A stretch of DNA of 64,000 nt. It comes from Mycteria americana. Taxonomy: Eukaryota; Chordata; Aves; Ciconiiformes; Ciconiidae. Shown here in pieces: positions 48,331 through 60,880 of the stretch; positions within the stretch are counted from its first letter, which is position 1; the number at the start of each line of letters is the position of its first letter. The stretch is from contig NC_134365.1 in assembly GCF_035582795.1 (NCBI RefSeq), positions 210,644,387 through 210,708,386 of the forward strand, read 5' to 3'. Both the position numbers and the translations under genes were made by a program. The notes beneath the pieces are model-generated. The model saw only the letters and a program-made list of their open reading frames with translations. It had not been told where the DNA came from and searched no databases.

Positions 48331-51300
48331 AGTGAGATAGCCAATAGTAGCAAAAAAATATTTTAGTGCAATAAACATAGCACCTGTCTTGACAAATAAC
48401 ACTGTTTTTATTCACAGAATGGGAATCTGGGAAAATTATTTTACCACAGTAGAAAACTGCAAACAAATGTAGAAATACAATGCTAATTGTATTGGGGGAG
48501 AGTCAAATCCTCTGAGGGCATGAGCTGTTCCTGGAATCAATCCAGAGCCCATCCAATACAATGAACACTACCTAAAATGAGCACAATCCCTAGTCTGCCT
48601 TAATTAAGGATTCAAAGTGGTCCAAAAGCTCTTCTGTTAGTAATTTTGTTTATTTAGACATTTTTGCAGATAATATGAGAAATTTGGGACCCATGAAAAT
48701 CAGTGGGAGAGCTCCATTGACTTCTGTGGAATTCTGATTCACTGAATAAATTTGATCATATCAGCTGCAATGGCAGTTCTTATTTTCCTTCAGGAACTTA
48801 AATTTCAGCATTGATATATGACTTTGGAGGAGTCTTTGTCTAGTCAAATTTTCATTTCCATTGCTTGAAGATCTGATGCTAAGCCATTCCAATTCCAAAG
48901 CCTAGCCAATTACATTGATGATGCCAGGCCTGATCCTGCATATGGTAAAGTCAACAAAAACATTGGCATTAATTGAGGGTTTATGAAATGTTTCAGGACA
49001 ACTCAACATGGAAGTCGTTATAAGCCAAGTAGTGACAAACTTGGAAAAAAAAATGCTTTCCTTGTGAAGATTAATAACAAGAGTTGGCTAGTTACTTTTG
49101 ATTTTTTGCAGTCTCACAGTGAAACTTCAGTGTGCCGTTCAGCTGCACTGCAGTGACACCCATTTTAAGACTATTGTCATATGGGAATGAATCTGCTGAA
49201 TTATTTAGCATGAGATCAAAACGAGGCTTTCTATATTCATCCACACACCATCAGCTAAAGCTCTACACTGAGTATTGAAGAAAGCTATTACGGAAATCCA
49301 CAGTAAGTTGTGATGGTATAGACAGCATGGAAATCCAGTATTATAACATTTCCTATTTGTCTTATTATGGCAAATAAGCATTAGATCAATTCAAGATGAG
49401 AGGACAGTAGCCTAAAATGTTTCTATCAGTAATACTGACACCGAAAGTTCATTTTCATGTTACACCTGCCTCTGTGGAGGCTAAATACGTGTTTACAGTT
49501 ACATGTTGTGTGTAGTCCACTAGTTCAAGTCTTTGTAGAATTTCTATCTAGAGCATGATGAAACCTATTTTAAGGCATATTTTAGAACTTTTACAAATTA
49601 CAGATCCAATTGTTTTGCTATCGCTATCTGTCTTCAAACCCTTCACAAAGTGGGAGGTAGCACAGAAATGTATTTTAGTTAGATATTCATCATAGTCACT
49701 ACTGAAAGTAATGATAGGTGTGCCTTCTTCTAAGACCCTAGCAGCCTCCTAGAAGTTTTGGTGTAGTAAACTTACAAGCAAGACGTGATGTGTTGCTGTA
49801 GAGTGAGGGATACAGGGAGTGACCTCGCTGTCAGGACCAAGGTTAGAAGTCAGGTGTCCTCAGACCTGTGTGTAGGTGAGGAGTTTCTCTCTCATTTTTA
49901 ATGTCTCATTTCTCTTCTACAGAAGAAATACGAGCCTGGCAGTAACCCACATCAGCTCCAGTTTGCCTCATTTCTGCCGTAAGACACAGCGTGTCTGTGG
50001 CACGATCACGATCAGCTACTCTGCACTGGTAGGGTTTTGTCAAGCAGTTTTGTTCACTCTGACTCAGGAAAAACTCCACAGATGTCACTGGGAAGCACAT
50101 GATGAAGGCTGAGTAGCGTTACCAGATGCCTGCAGACCTTCCAGAGGGAACACACCTGGTTTTGTCTGCTTTGGAGGTAAACCATCCCAGGAGATAGCTC
50201 CGTGGACTAAGGACCACACAGACTTACTGGTACTGTATACACAAATTGGGGAACTGTGGTTTAACTGCCCTGTGGAAACCACAGTAAGCTCCACTGTTGC
50301 TGATAGTCAGGAATTTAAAATAAAATGCTGGCCATTAGTAATGAAGCTATTGCAAAATTAAAAATATTTTGCTTATGTGAAGGTTAAATGTTTGCCGTTT
50401 CTAACAGCAGTAAATGTTTTTGCCTAGAGCTTCCCAGCTGGCTTCCTCTTCTACTCTGACTCACTCTGTTTTGTCACACTTGAGAAGTATTTAAGCCTAG
50501 AAAAGTCTTTGAAGTTATTTTTCAACTGTCTTGCAAACACAGTTTAAAAGGTACTGCAAGATGTGGTTGTGTTTTCAGCCACAGCTATCAAGCCAGACAT
50601 TCTGTCAACCAGGGAAACCTTGTGGAGTTTTTTATCCTAAGAAAACATGATCAGCTTCAAAGAGTAGCAGGATGCTATCTGGTACCAAAATTACACTAAG
50701 AATGACTTTGAAATCTCTTCCTCATAAATAGTCCCCATGGTTTCAATGCAAGCTTTTGCCAAGTGAGAACCTAAATCCCGTATGAAAAAGAGTGATAAAA
50801 GTTCTGTTCTGTATAAATTGCACACCGTATTTTAGCATAAAATTTAAATGCCTGTAATTTGATTACCTAGTGTTTCATATTCAGGATTATGATCTTTCTG
50901 CTTGGAAGTGTAAAATTCTGAAATAGACCAGAGATAAAAGATTCAGTTGAAAGTTGATGCCTGCCTCATTGGATGAACAGCTTCTGGACAGACAAGCCCA
51001 CATTATTGCGCATGCAGCAAATGTGATGTTAAAATATTCTGCCCGGCTACAGTTCCACTTGTGACTGTGAGCAGGGTTGGATTAAAACTATCTGAAGTTG
51101 ACATTTCCAGGTCAAGGCACAGGCATGAACAAATGTGCTGTGCACACTGTGGATGGAGGATCCTGTCCCAGAATGCTCTTGGACCTTCCATTGCAGCACA
51201 CGTCTTTGTTGTTCACCAGTGTAGACCAGAGCCAAAATCAGAGCAGAAAACTTTCCTACCAAAATCACATGATCCTCAGACACTTTGACGTGTGTGTGTG

Positions 51301-53139
51301 TACCAGCAAGCCAGAATTTGGCTCTGTGGGTATTTGTTAGCAGTTATCATGAATTTCATCTTCATTGGTCTTTTGGAGCACTGGACTGTGTCTTACACAG
51401 CAACAGTGGCAGGGACAGTGATGTGCAACCAGCTCCGATGCTCTCATTTTACCCTGTGAGCACCCCCCAGGCCAGAGGGCAAGGGTTTGTGGTAGAGCTT
51501 TTCTTCAAACATCTTTGAACCTCAAGCATCGAGGTGACGTTTCAGTCCAGGAGATAAGACTAGCTCTAATTTGAAGTAAATCTCCTAAACCATGTATAGT
51601 CTAGTTATGGGGCTCTCAACATCAATTGCTTTAATAACTTGACCCCTCCCTATTGTGCTTCATTGCTTGATAATGTAGATGTAGCCTTTGAAAGATGTCA
51701 GTGTTTGAACACTGTTATTAATACATGGAAGCAATGATAACATCTGTTTTTCAAAACAGCAGTGTTCATTTTGAAATAAAATCATATTAAAAGACTAAGA
51801 GAAAAGGGTAGCTGAAGTTAGACAGTAAAAAATCACTATGATAAAATGTGAGCACGGTTAATTTAAATAATCCAAAACCCCATTTAATAAAATATTATAA
51901 ATATATAATAAACATAATAATATTAATACCATTACTATAATATTATGCAATGTTATTATATTTAAACAAATTGCTTAGTTTTATTGAAACGAAAGATGAG
52001 ACTCATAAAAAGGTCATGAACATGAATATATTGGACTAGCTAAGAACTACCCAAGCCTCATAACTGAAATAAAATATTCAGCAGAAAAGATCTAAAAGAC
52101 ATTTCTCTGTTGTACAAGGTTGCACAAAAAGGAAGAGGGAGCAAAGGCACAAATGAGATTCACAAATCTGCCTTTGTTGCAGCAAAACTGAGCTAGTGGA
52201 GGAATCCAGGATAGACCCAGAAAGTCTTTTCATTTGGAAAATTTTAAAACAAGATCATGAAAACCAAATTACTAAGAATGAGAAAGCAGGGGGAGGGGAG
52301 TAGAATAAAAATTAAGCAAGGAGCAGAAGTGAGATGCAACAAGCTTAATCAAAGCCTCTATCTGAAAACCCAGTGGTTTTCAAATATTATTGTGTGGTTC
52401 ATGATAAAATTTGCCTCTAAAAAGTGAGAATAATGTTTTCAAAAGCAGCTACTCCTCTAGTGCCTCAGGTGCAATTTTCAGTGCAAATAATTTTTATCAT
52501 TTAGAAGTCGAATGGAAATGCTGAAAAGTGTTGGCTCGGAGCCAACTAAGGGTTTTTTTTTTTCCCCCTTCTCATTGATATAAAAATAAAACCAAACTAT
52601 TTTAGTGTCAGAGAAGAGTTCCAGGCAAGCAAAAAACAAACATCCCATTTCACTCACAGATAATTTTAAAAAAAGCAAAGGAAAATAAAGTCTAGCTTCA
52701 CAAAGTTGTCACTGAGACTCCCTTTTTAACAATATTCAGTGTGGTTTAGATACTTCCTCCGGATCTGAGAGCCCCAGAAACAAATCCCGTCTCCACCTCT
52801 TAGGATCACACCTTAGGAAAGATGTGAATTATCAGTCTGGGTTAGCACTGGGAACAAGGAACTCTTCAACTCTGATTTTAAATTATCCATCAGTCCTAGT
52901 TCATTTTTTTCACTGTACAATACAATTCCCTCCTTTAAAAATATCGTAACACTTGTTTATCCCACAAATGTGCTGGAGGGATGTCTGGGAAGAATTCTGG
53001 CAATGAAAACTGTAGGGTAAGTGCTAAGTATTATTAATTTGGAAAAGAATGTGCTACGATTATTCTAGAAATACGGCAAAGATTTGTTGTTAAGTTAGAT
53101 TGTTAAACATGAAGACAGGAAATATCATGCCTACCAACC
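48331..53139. other. Interval between FUT4 and C11orf97, no gene recognised
   Basis: Nearly 5 kb of AT-rich, unique-looking sequence. It includes a short TGTG run near 51288 and a very AT-rich patch at about 51890-51965. No exon recognised on either strand. Confidence 0.5.
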
Positions 53140-53920
53140 TAGTCCACCACCTCCTCACTTGATCATGGGTTGTCATCTCCCTCCCCTGTCACTCCTACTT
53201 ACAGTTCTCCTCCCCAGGTTGGCCAGGCAAGTGATCACTGCTATGTATTTCCTGTGCTATCACAGCACTTAGGAAACAATCATGGATCCTTCCAGATACG
53301 GTACAAACACAGCTTTTGCCCCACTTGTTGAGGTGAATCTCATCTCTTCCTAGCAGTCCTTAGTCCTCAAAGAGGGGACATCCCATAGTCATAAAAGCCG
53401 ACTCCCCATTTTCAGCACCAGCTGTGCAAACAATAGTTGACCTACAGGATCCATCCATTCCTCCAGCCCTACCCCCTCACCAGTAGGACTGAGGAGAAAC
53501 CACCTGGGCACCTCTGTCTTTGACTCGCCCTACAGCAATGTAGTCATGCTCGATACGCTGCATCTCTTCCCTGGCAGTATCGTTGGTGACCATGTGGAAG
53601 AGCAGCAGGGAGTAAAAGTCTGAGGCCCAGACAAGACTCAGCATGCTCTCCACATCATCCCAGATCTCAGCCCCCCAACAAACCTCCTCAGACAGCATGC
53701 TGGGGCAGCAAATGGGAGCTTCCATCTCCACAGCAGGGAGTCTCCAACTACTATCACTCTTCACTTCCTCCTGCGTGGTTCAGGCTCAGCCAGCTCAGAT
53801 GCTTTCCTGGAGAGAGCTTCCAGCCTCTTGTCTGCTACCAGAGCGCTGAAGCTATCCTGTAGCTGCAAATGCCACTCCTGTCTCTGGTACCTCCTCCAAT
53901 CATCCATGACCTTTCAAAGC
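53140..53920 (-). repeat. CR1 LINE ORF1 fragment encoding the esterase-like domain
   Basis: On the minus strand one frame reads VIVVGDSLLW, the GDS block of the SGNH/esterase domain found in ORF1 of CR1 elements. After a frameshift a second frame (53764-53477) reads MEAPICCPSMLSEEVCWGAE, then DFYSLLLFHMVTNDTAREE, corresponding to later blocks of that domain (LLLFH.GTNDTA). CR1 copies are usually 5'-truncated and keep only ORF2, so an ORF1 piece is uncommon. It has frameshifts and stops and is old. The limits are approximate. Confidence 0.8.
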
Positions 53921-56498
53921 TATTTTTTGTTCTGGTTTTATACAGTACCTAGAAGGATCCACATTTGTTTCCTAAATGGTGTGATAACACAAAACAAACT
54001 AATGATCATTTGGTATTACCTCACTGTAATAATGATTAAGAGTGAGAGTTAAGTGACAGGTTATTTCAGGTTCCATGCTGCCTCTGTGGTTCTTTGACAC
54101 TATGATAACTCTTACATATATAAAGACACATATAGGGAGGCTTATTTATGTTAAACTTTTATTAAATCAGGCTAGATATCAAATCACAAACTCTTGGCTT
54201 CGGAACTGCTCAGTTTAATGAATGGACTCAGCCTAAGGCATTTTAAGGCCTTCAATTACATTACCATCTTCTGCTGGAACTTAGAATCACTTTGCAACAG
54301 AGAAGCCTATGAAAATGTCAAGTTTCACACTAGCACGTTTTTGTCAGCAAGAACATTTTTTAATCTTTGGAGTGTGACATCTTCATCACTGGCTGAGATA
54401 TGGATCAGATTTGGCTACTACAACATCAGATTAAAAAGCAGCATGAGGATATGAATAAAAAACCAAAGGAAATAGCTCCCTATCCAAGCAGAACTTTCTT
54501 CAAAATCTTAGAAATACAGATCTACATTTCCAAAGGCAGCTAGTCATTTTAATGTTTGATTTGACACATCAAAACAGGCACGGGTCTTCACAGCACTAAA
54601 GTTCAGCAATCTGTAAGAAAAACAAGATCCGCTCTAAGGATGGGTGAGACACCACATAGTGAGCCCCCAAACCACTAGTCACTTTTAGGGAAAGGCAGTA
54701 AAAGGGAGAGGCAAAAATAAATGCATTAACTTCAGTAAATTCAGCAACACGGGTATATTTTTTTTTTCTTTTTCTCTCTTCTACTTATTTCTCCTATATC
54801 TTTTCCCTTCATTTCTTACCATTTCTATCTCTGCGTTGCTGAACTGTATTCTCCTCTCTCCTGTTTCCTTCAGGAATTCCCGACCTTCTGTTCTACGTCT
54901 CCTCTTTCATTCCCCTTGTCTGTGCTTCTTCCTTTTCCTTTTGCTGGTGCCTTTCCTTCTAGCACTAAACACAGTAGGCTCACCTTCCCTCTAGAAACCC
55001 CTCTTCTTTTTTGTCCATTTCCGTAGCCTGTACCTACTCCATCTCCCAATTAGTATATTCCCGCCTCATTTCTTTCCCAGTTCCTTACACAGAAGAGGGT
55101 GTGTGAATGGACATGGTTTGGTGAGTACAGAAGCTGAAGCCAGATTGCTTCCAGTTTTTCTCCTGTCTTGTTTCTTTTCTGCCACCCCTTCTCTCATGTT
55201 ACCTGCCTATTCTGCTGCAAAACAGGCAGTATAGCTAGTGAGGAGAGCACCCCTTGTGTCTAGCAGCAGTCCTTAGGAATGAAGGTACATCTAAATTCCT
55301 AAAGGAAAACCAACAGATCCCACAAATTTCAGCACCTAAATCAATTTCAATAAACTGCTTTGTTTTAAAGCTGTGCTTCTCTCACAGATCTTAACAGGAA
55401 GATCAGAGGAGATCAGATCTTTGAAAACTCTGTGTGCCTTCACTAGAAGCCTCAGGTACATGAGTTCGGCCAATGTCTCCAAACTCTGAGGCATTCTTTG
55501 GTTGTATTTTCCACAGTGTGGCTAAAATTTTCTTGGTTTAAGTACATTACCAGAAGTAACTGCAGTTAATACCTAGCATAGATTAGGCCTGCTCTATAAT
55601 CAAAATATTCCTATAAGTACTACTTCTACAGTAAAGGCAGCCATGGCAGAAGGCTGTACTGGTTAAATGCTTCTTATACTAGCAATAACTTAATTCATGC
55701 TGCTGTTGTAACTAAGATCCCACTATCTCCAGAGCTCACAAGATCAAGATAGGAAGAAAGAGGTGCTAGTCAAGCAGCTAGTTGTATTTTTAAACCACTA
55801 GCCCCTGAAAATATGAGAACAAGCTTCATTTAACGGCAAAATATGCTGAGTTCACATATTATGCAAGCTCATGGCACTAACAATATTCCTCTTACGGAGC
55901 TAATGAACTCCGTGTTTCCTTAGGGCTGGAAGATGGGCACATTGAGAAGGCTATGCTAAAATCCACCAGCTCATAAGGAACAGGTCTGCTCCACAAAAGC
56001 CACACTCCACAGACTGTAAAGAAGGAAATACATGCCCCAGAGCACCAGCTGACCATTGCAGGCAAACGCTAAAATGCCTGAAATGGTACCTAGATCAATC
56101 GCTTTTCAGGAGGTGTGTTGAAGGAGGCCTTTTCCAAACGTTTGAATTTTTTAAGGTTGGATGTTAAGAAAGGCAAGTAAGGTTCATTATGTACACAAAC
56201 CCAACACTCACCACCTATCAGCAGGAAACAAGTGATTGTTTCACACATTTACAAAAGGTTTCACAACATGAAATAATGTGACTCAACATAGCAGTCCTAA
56301 ACAGATTTCTTATGCAAAGATTTCAAGTCTGTTGGCTACTTACTAAAGGAAGAGGTTGGTTAGCTCTGCAGAAAGATACCCAGACGTGATTACTGTAAGA
56401 CCATATAAGGTAATCTGCAGTCCTGTGAGATGTCTATGAATTATAAAGTAGTATTACCCTGCAACTTTAAAATGAGGTGTTATAGTGAAAGTTTCTTA
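53921..56498. other. Interval downstream of C11orf97
   Basis: Contains the C11orf97 3' UTR at its right end; no convincing poly-A signal was chosen. A pyrimidine-rich tract runs from about 54755 to 54960. No other feature recognised. Confidence 0.45.
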
Positions 56499-56638
56499 TT
56501 ATTGACTCTTACTTTTCATTCCTGCATGCCTTGAGTAGAATCGAGGCTGTAAAAGTAAACCGTTTCTGTCCTGTGACACTGGTTTCAGGCTTCCAATGGA
56601 GAAATTCTTTTTCACGCTCCAAATTCCTTCCAGAGCCA
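56499..56638 (-). CDS. C11orf97: C11orf97 orthologue, exon 3 (terminal coding exon)
   Basis: The minus strand opens after an acceptor TTATTAACAG and reads (V)ALEGIWSVKKNFSIGSLKP, later LLLQPRFYSRHAGMKSKSQ, then TAA (56501-56499). The phrases ALEGIW, the following (I/V)K(R/K)N and YSRH are the ones I recall from the mammalian C-terminus. The exon is 140 nt and starts in phase 1, matching the single G left at the end of exon 2, which restores a Val codon. No long ORF covers it, so automated ORF lists miss it. Confidence 0.88.
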
Positions 56639-57000
56639 CTGTTAATAATTTGTCAAAATAATACCATTATAACTGATTACTTCAACTTGTTCTCGAATTA
56701 ATGTAACTTTTAAAAGACAGTCCCTTTGGTCTATACAGTAATTAGAAGTAGTTAAGCAGAACACTATCATTTTCCTCTATAGTTAATGAAAAGAGATTGA
56801 CATCCTCAGAGAGCAATTCAGATTGCTGAAGGTATATGACGCTCTCTACTGTCTGTAGAACAGCTTAGGACTGCTAGGCTCCTAACTGAAGCAGGATGTA
56901 GCTGATCTATAATGTATAAGAAATAGCAGTAATACCATCGATGCATCCAGCATGATTTGTTGGTCATACTGGAATACCAAATGCCCTCATAAAAAGAAAG

Positions 57001-57091
57001 CAGAACAACAACAAAAAAACCACCACCCCCCAAAAAAAACCCCAACAAAAACCCAAACCAAAACCAACACCACCAAAACAAAACAAAAAAG
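57001..57091. repeat. A/C-only tract in C11orf97 intron 2
   Basis: About 90 bp almost entirely of A and C (runs such as ACCACCACCCCCC and CAAAAAAAACCCC), so the transcribed minus strand is G/T-rich. Low-complexity sequence; it creates a spurious Trp/Phe/Gly-rich open frame. Confidence 0.9.
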
Positions 57092-59568
57092 CTAATTTAT
57101 TTTGTGGAAAGGTCACAATTTAGGAATCATCTAATTTATGTAAAACAACGAACTTACTAATAACCTAAACTGTGTAAATCAGTAACCATCCAACCTGACA
57201 ATTGTTGTTTATCAGAGCCCAGGCCACTTAGGGAGCATCTCTAATTCTCCAGATGTATACAGATGAAAAAGGAACTAGGTACTTGCTGAATTATCTGTGC
57301 ACCAGCATCTATTTGACCTTATTATACACAGCATTGTTATGCTATGCATATAACATTATGCTATACATACCATTTATACATTGAGCTTGTTATACATCCA
57401 TATTATACATTCCTATAATGAATTTTTGGTAGTGTTTCTGTATTATCTTTAGTACTTTAAGCCTTTGGAACATACATTTCATTGGGGTGCTCCCCAGCAA
57501 CCATGAGAACATATATGGTAGCATCCATTCATACAATCAAACTGAAATATTCTAGACAATTTTGATCCACTGGCAGATGAACGCAGTGAAATATAGTTGG
57601 ATTCAGCTCTTAGTAACATTAGACCCATGAGCAGATTGAGCAGACCAGTGTTAACATCTGCAGTTCAGCTACTTGTCCAGAACCCTTTTACAGTCAATAG
57701 GAAAAGAACAGGCACTTTTAGAACAAAACACCTGCAATGGTAGGTATCTAGGACAAGTCAGTAGAATTATGTTTTCAAAGTGCCTTTTTCTCTCCATTTA
57801 CTATAAACAGAGCCTACATAAGTAGTTCATTTGCAGGTGTGTGCCGTAAATGCCTAAGGAGCCTAATCACAGTAATGGAGTTGCAAGTTCAAATGGTCTT
57901 TACATCTGACAGGATACTGATTACATCACCTAGCTTATGTACATTTTTGTCTGTTAATCCAACTGTTTTAAATTCATTTTGAGTGAGTTTAGACTTGGGT
58001 CTCAATCCTACATAAGAGAAAACATAAAGACTTCTTTCAAAATTTTCCAAATTTGGAAACAAAGGCAAAAATGCCCTTACTACATTTGTGGAGAATGTAA
58101 TGATTAGGAGATACAGTGGTGGGCTTATTCCAACAAAATGCAGCTTAATATAACCAAGGAATAGCTTTACTCTATGGAAGAGAATGTGGGGCTACAGAAT
58201 GGGAACTGTGTATTGTGGAGCAAAAGCATCATGGATTTGGGAGTAACAGCTGACAAACAGTTCAAGGTCCTAGTGCTAACGTTAGCTCTAATGTAGCTCT
58301 AAAATAAGTAGATGATTCTCTCTACAGGCTACTAGTGATACAAATACTGAAATACCATGATTGGATTTGGTATTCACATTTTAAAAGAGGAGGCAAAACA
58401 ATTGGTGAGAGTACATAAAGAGCCAAAACCAAATATATGTGTATATACCTTCTCTGGAGGAAAATCCTGGATACTAAAAAAGGCACTATTATATATCTAA
58501 GAAAAGCAAGGAGCTGAATCATGCAAATCCAAATTATTAAACAGGCTTTTTTTTTTTAATACACCAACCACTAGAACAAACTAATGAGGGAAGCTGTGGA
58601 ATAAACAGCTTTACTCAGTGGACTATACAGAGGGGTGCCTAATAAAATACAATGGCTTGGCTGATAAAGGCAATAAGACCTAGTAGTCAAAAAGATAAGA
58701 TGAACTATCCTTAAGCATTACAAACTTCTGAAAATTTATTTTCTATTATTAGATTAATAGATCTTATGGCTGCAAGAGACCACCAGCATGATGTAAGTTT
58801 TGTCTTACATGGGTCACATGGCTTCAGGCTCATTCCAGCACCAAGACTAGCAAATGAGCTTGGACCAGGGCTAATAGTTTAAGTGCAAAATATTTAAAAT
58901 GTGTATTAAAAATGGTGAATCTAAGTGATCTTTGTTAAATTGTTCCAGCATTAAGTTCTCTTTTTGTTAAAAACTGCTAATTATTTCTACTCTGATCTTA
59001 CCTCATTTTTACTTCCAGGTCTCAGAACTTTTAATAGTTTAGCTAGACCAAACACCTTGCTCCCTCTTAAATGTCCATTTCTTCATTTGCCTACTGTAAT
59101 CAAGTCTCTCCATAACCTTTAAGCTGCCTAAACAGACTGATTTTCTAATTTTTTCACTGTTTTCCTGTCCTTTATGTACCCTTACCATTCTTACCTCAAC
59201 TCGTTCTTTTCAACACTAACTTCAGTTTTGAACAGCGGAAGGGGACAAAGTATTATAATAACTACAGTGCTTCTTTCAAAGAAAAAGGTAACAAAACATT
59301 CCTACTGCTTGGCATTTGTTTCCGGTTTATTAAACTGATAGATCATATGGAATTATCCATGTTCTCTATGGTCCCATAATTTCAGACAAAAAAAAAAAAA
59401 AGTAATTAAGACTATATGCAATTCTTCTGTTTCTAAATGTTCCACAGGCTATTACAGAAATGTTCTGGGCTGTTTTTTTAAAATAATAATTTTGCCACAG
59501 TTCCTCAAAACAATTTATATTTCATTTGCCCTGACAAACACTTGTCATTTGCTGATAAGGAGGATTAC

Positions 59569-59673
59569 CTGCAGCTGGATGTTTAACTTGGCATGCTTCT
59601 TTCCGAAAATAAAGCTCTTCTTCAAGTATTTCTTTAACTCTCCTAGATGGCTCAACATACACAAACTTCTTCC
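59569..59673 (-). CDS. C11orf97: C11orf97 orthologue, exon 2
   Basis: A 105-nt minus-strand exon between acceptor TTTTACTAGCAG and donor G|GTAATC. It reads (W)KKFVYVEPSRRVKEILEEE, then LYFRKEACQVKHPAA, matching the conserved core I recall from mammalian C11orf97 (WKKF.Y.EP..R.KE.LEEE). The incoming phase supplies GG to complete a Trp codon begun by the T that ends exon 1; the outgoing phase leaves G for the Val codon of exon 3. Both junctions fit without adjustment, which is strong evidence for the model. Confidence 0.9.
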
Positions 59674-60321
59674 CTGCTAGTAAAACATATTACAAAAGAA
59701 CCAGTTATTTTAAATCCCCTGAATGCTACCCCCTGAAAACCCCCCAAAAGGTCTTTGCTGAATGCAATGTCATCTTATGCTGCTCTACTTCTGTCTTTAA
59801 TACACTTCAGGACAAAGCATTTACAAATATTCGGTAGTGTTCAGCCAGGCTCCCCAACATGGAGCAATTCCCCACGACAGGGCCATGGTGGGTCACTCTA
59901 AAAGGGCAGTGCTGGTGGGCCGCAGCACGCTCAGGTGTCTCCCCCACGCAGGAGCCAAGGCCAGCCCAGGGCACCCGAGGAGACGTGGCCACCGTGTCTC
60001 CCCATGGCGAACACCCAAGGCTGGGCCGTGCATGGAGGAGGTATCCAAGGAGATGTCCTCGCTGAAGGAGATCTCCAAGGAGCTGAAGAGGGATTAGGGC
60101 ATTTCATGGCGGCAGGGGAGTCCCTGCCTGACAGAGCACTACCCACACCCCTGCTGCGGTGGGGTGCGCGGCGCCGGGGGAGGCGAGGGGCCACCAAGGA
60201 AGGTAGCCGCGGGGCATCTGCGGGGGGAAACGCTCGGATCCCCCGAGGGGACACGCCGGGGGGGGGCGGGGTGGGGAAGGGGAACGGAGGCCGCAACGGG
60301 CGGGGGGACCGCCGCGCTCAC

Positions 60322-60412
60322 AGGGCTGCCCGCCTCCCGCCGCCTCGCCGCGGACATCGCTGCCCGCCTCCTCGGCCGCCACCGCCGGCTGCTCCCTACT
60401 CGCCGCCCTCAT
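60322..60412 (-). CDS. C11orf97: C11orf97 orthologue, exon 1 with start codon
   Basis: The ATG at 60412-60410 begins MRAASREQPAVAAEEAGSDV and the exon runs 91 nt to a strong donor T|GTGAGC, leaving T in phase 1. Spliced to exon 2 it gives ...GGGQP-WKKF. The full coding length is 336 nt: 111 residues plus stop, near the small size of the human protein. Introns are 648 bp and 2,930 bp. The Ala/Glu/Gly-rich N-terminus is typical of poorly conserved CpG-island first exons; the core in exons 2 and 3 is the conserved part. No signal peptide or membrane segment is seen. The function of the mammalian protein is poorly known. Position and strand between FUT4 and ANKRD49 match human. The open frame continues through the donor, so an unspliced reading overstates the protein. 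Confidence 0.85.
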
Positions 60413-60609
60413 GGCTGCCACCACGCCCGGGCAGGTAGGAGCCGGGCGGGCCGGTTGCCACAGGAGCGGGGGCGGGCCGGGGCGGGCCGGCTCTGCCCTG
60501 CTGCCGGCTGGAGGGAGCGCGGCGGCGGAACGGCGGGCGAAGCAGAGGCCCAGCGCCCCGGCGGGGCGGGCCGCGGGGCAGAGCGGGAGCGTGCCGCCCT
60601 CCCCGCCCT

Positions 60610-60619
60610 CCGCCATGTT
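60610..60619 (-). promoter_or_regulatory. YY1-type motif
   Basis: The minus strand reads AACATGGCGG, matching the AANATGGCGGC consensus of YY1, a factor commonly bound near start sites of CpG-island genes. It is about 200 bp upstream of the C11orf97 ATG. Confidence 0.5.
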
Positions 60620-60706
60620 GGGGCTGCGCCTCGGCGGGGGCGAGAGTTCCTGAGGAGCGGAGCCTACCTCCGCCCGCAGCCTTGTGCGGAGGAGGGCAGC
60701 TCGAGT

Positions 60707-60715
60707 CCGCCATTT
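60707..60715 (-). promoter_or_regulatory. Second YY1-type motif
   Basis: The minus strand reads AAATGGCGG, in the same orientation as the motif about 97 bp away. Two same-strand copies in one island are more than background but binding is untested. Confidence 0.4.
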
Positions 60716-60880
60716 GAAGACACACTTGTGGTGTTTTACCCCTTCCACAGGCCACGGTTCACAACGGGGCGTCCTTCGAGGCAGGGTGTGGCCAGTCGCC
60801 ATCCCCAGGGGACGGCAGGCCACGGCCACCTCATGCCGGCTTGGAGCACAGGGCGGTTGACAGCTCCAGGTGTTATTAAT

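Larger units (their letters stand above)
60100..60880 (-). promoter_or_regulatory. CpG-island promoter of C11orf97
   Basis: GC- and CpG-dense island containing exon 1 and about 450 bp upstream. It has several GC boxes (GGGCGGGCC and similar at about 60445-60490), no TATA box, and two YY1-type motifs. A GTTGCC half-site of the RFX X-box lies at 60454-60459, but a proper second half is not seen. The nearest upstream gene, ANKRD49, is on the same strand, so the island need not be bidirectional. Confidence 0.7.

Noticed and set aside
58745-58880. Possible ancient LINE fragment (ATAGATCTTATGGCTGCAAGAGACCA)
   Set aside because: Resembles a degraded 'AGATTTTAAGGCCAGAAGGGACCA' tail but is too short and diverged to name.
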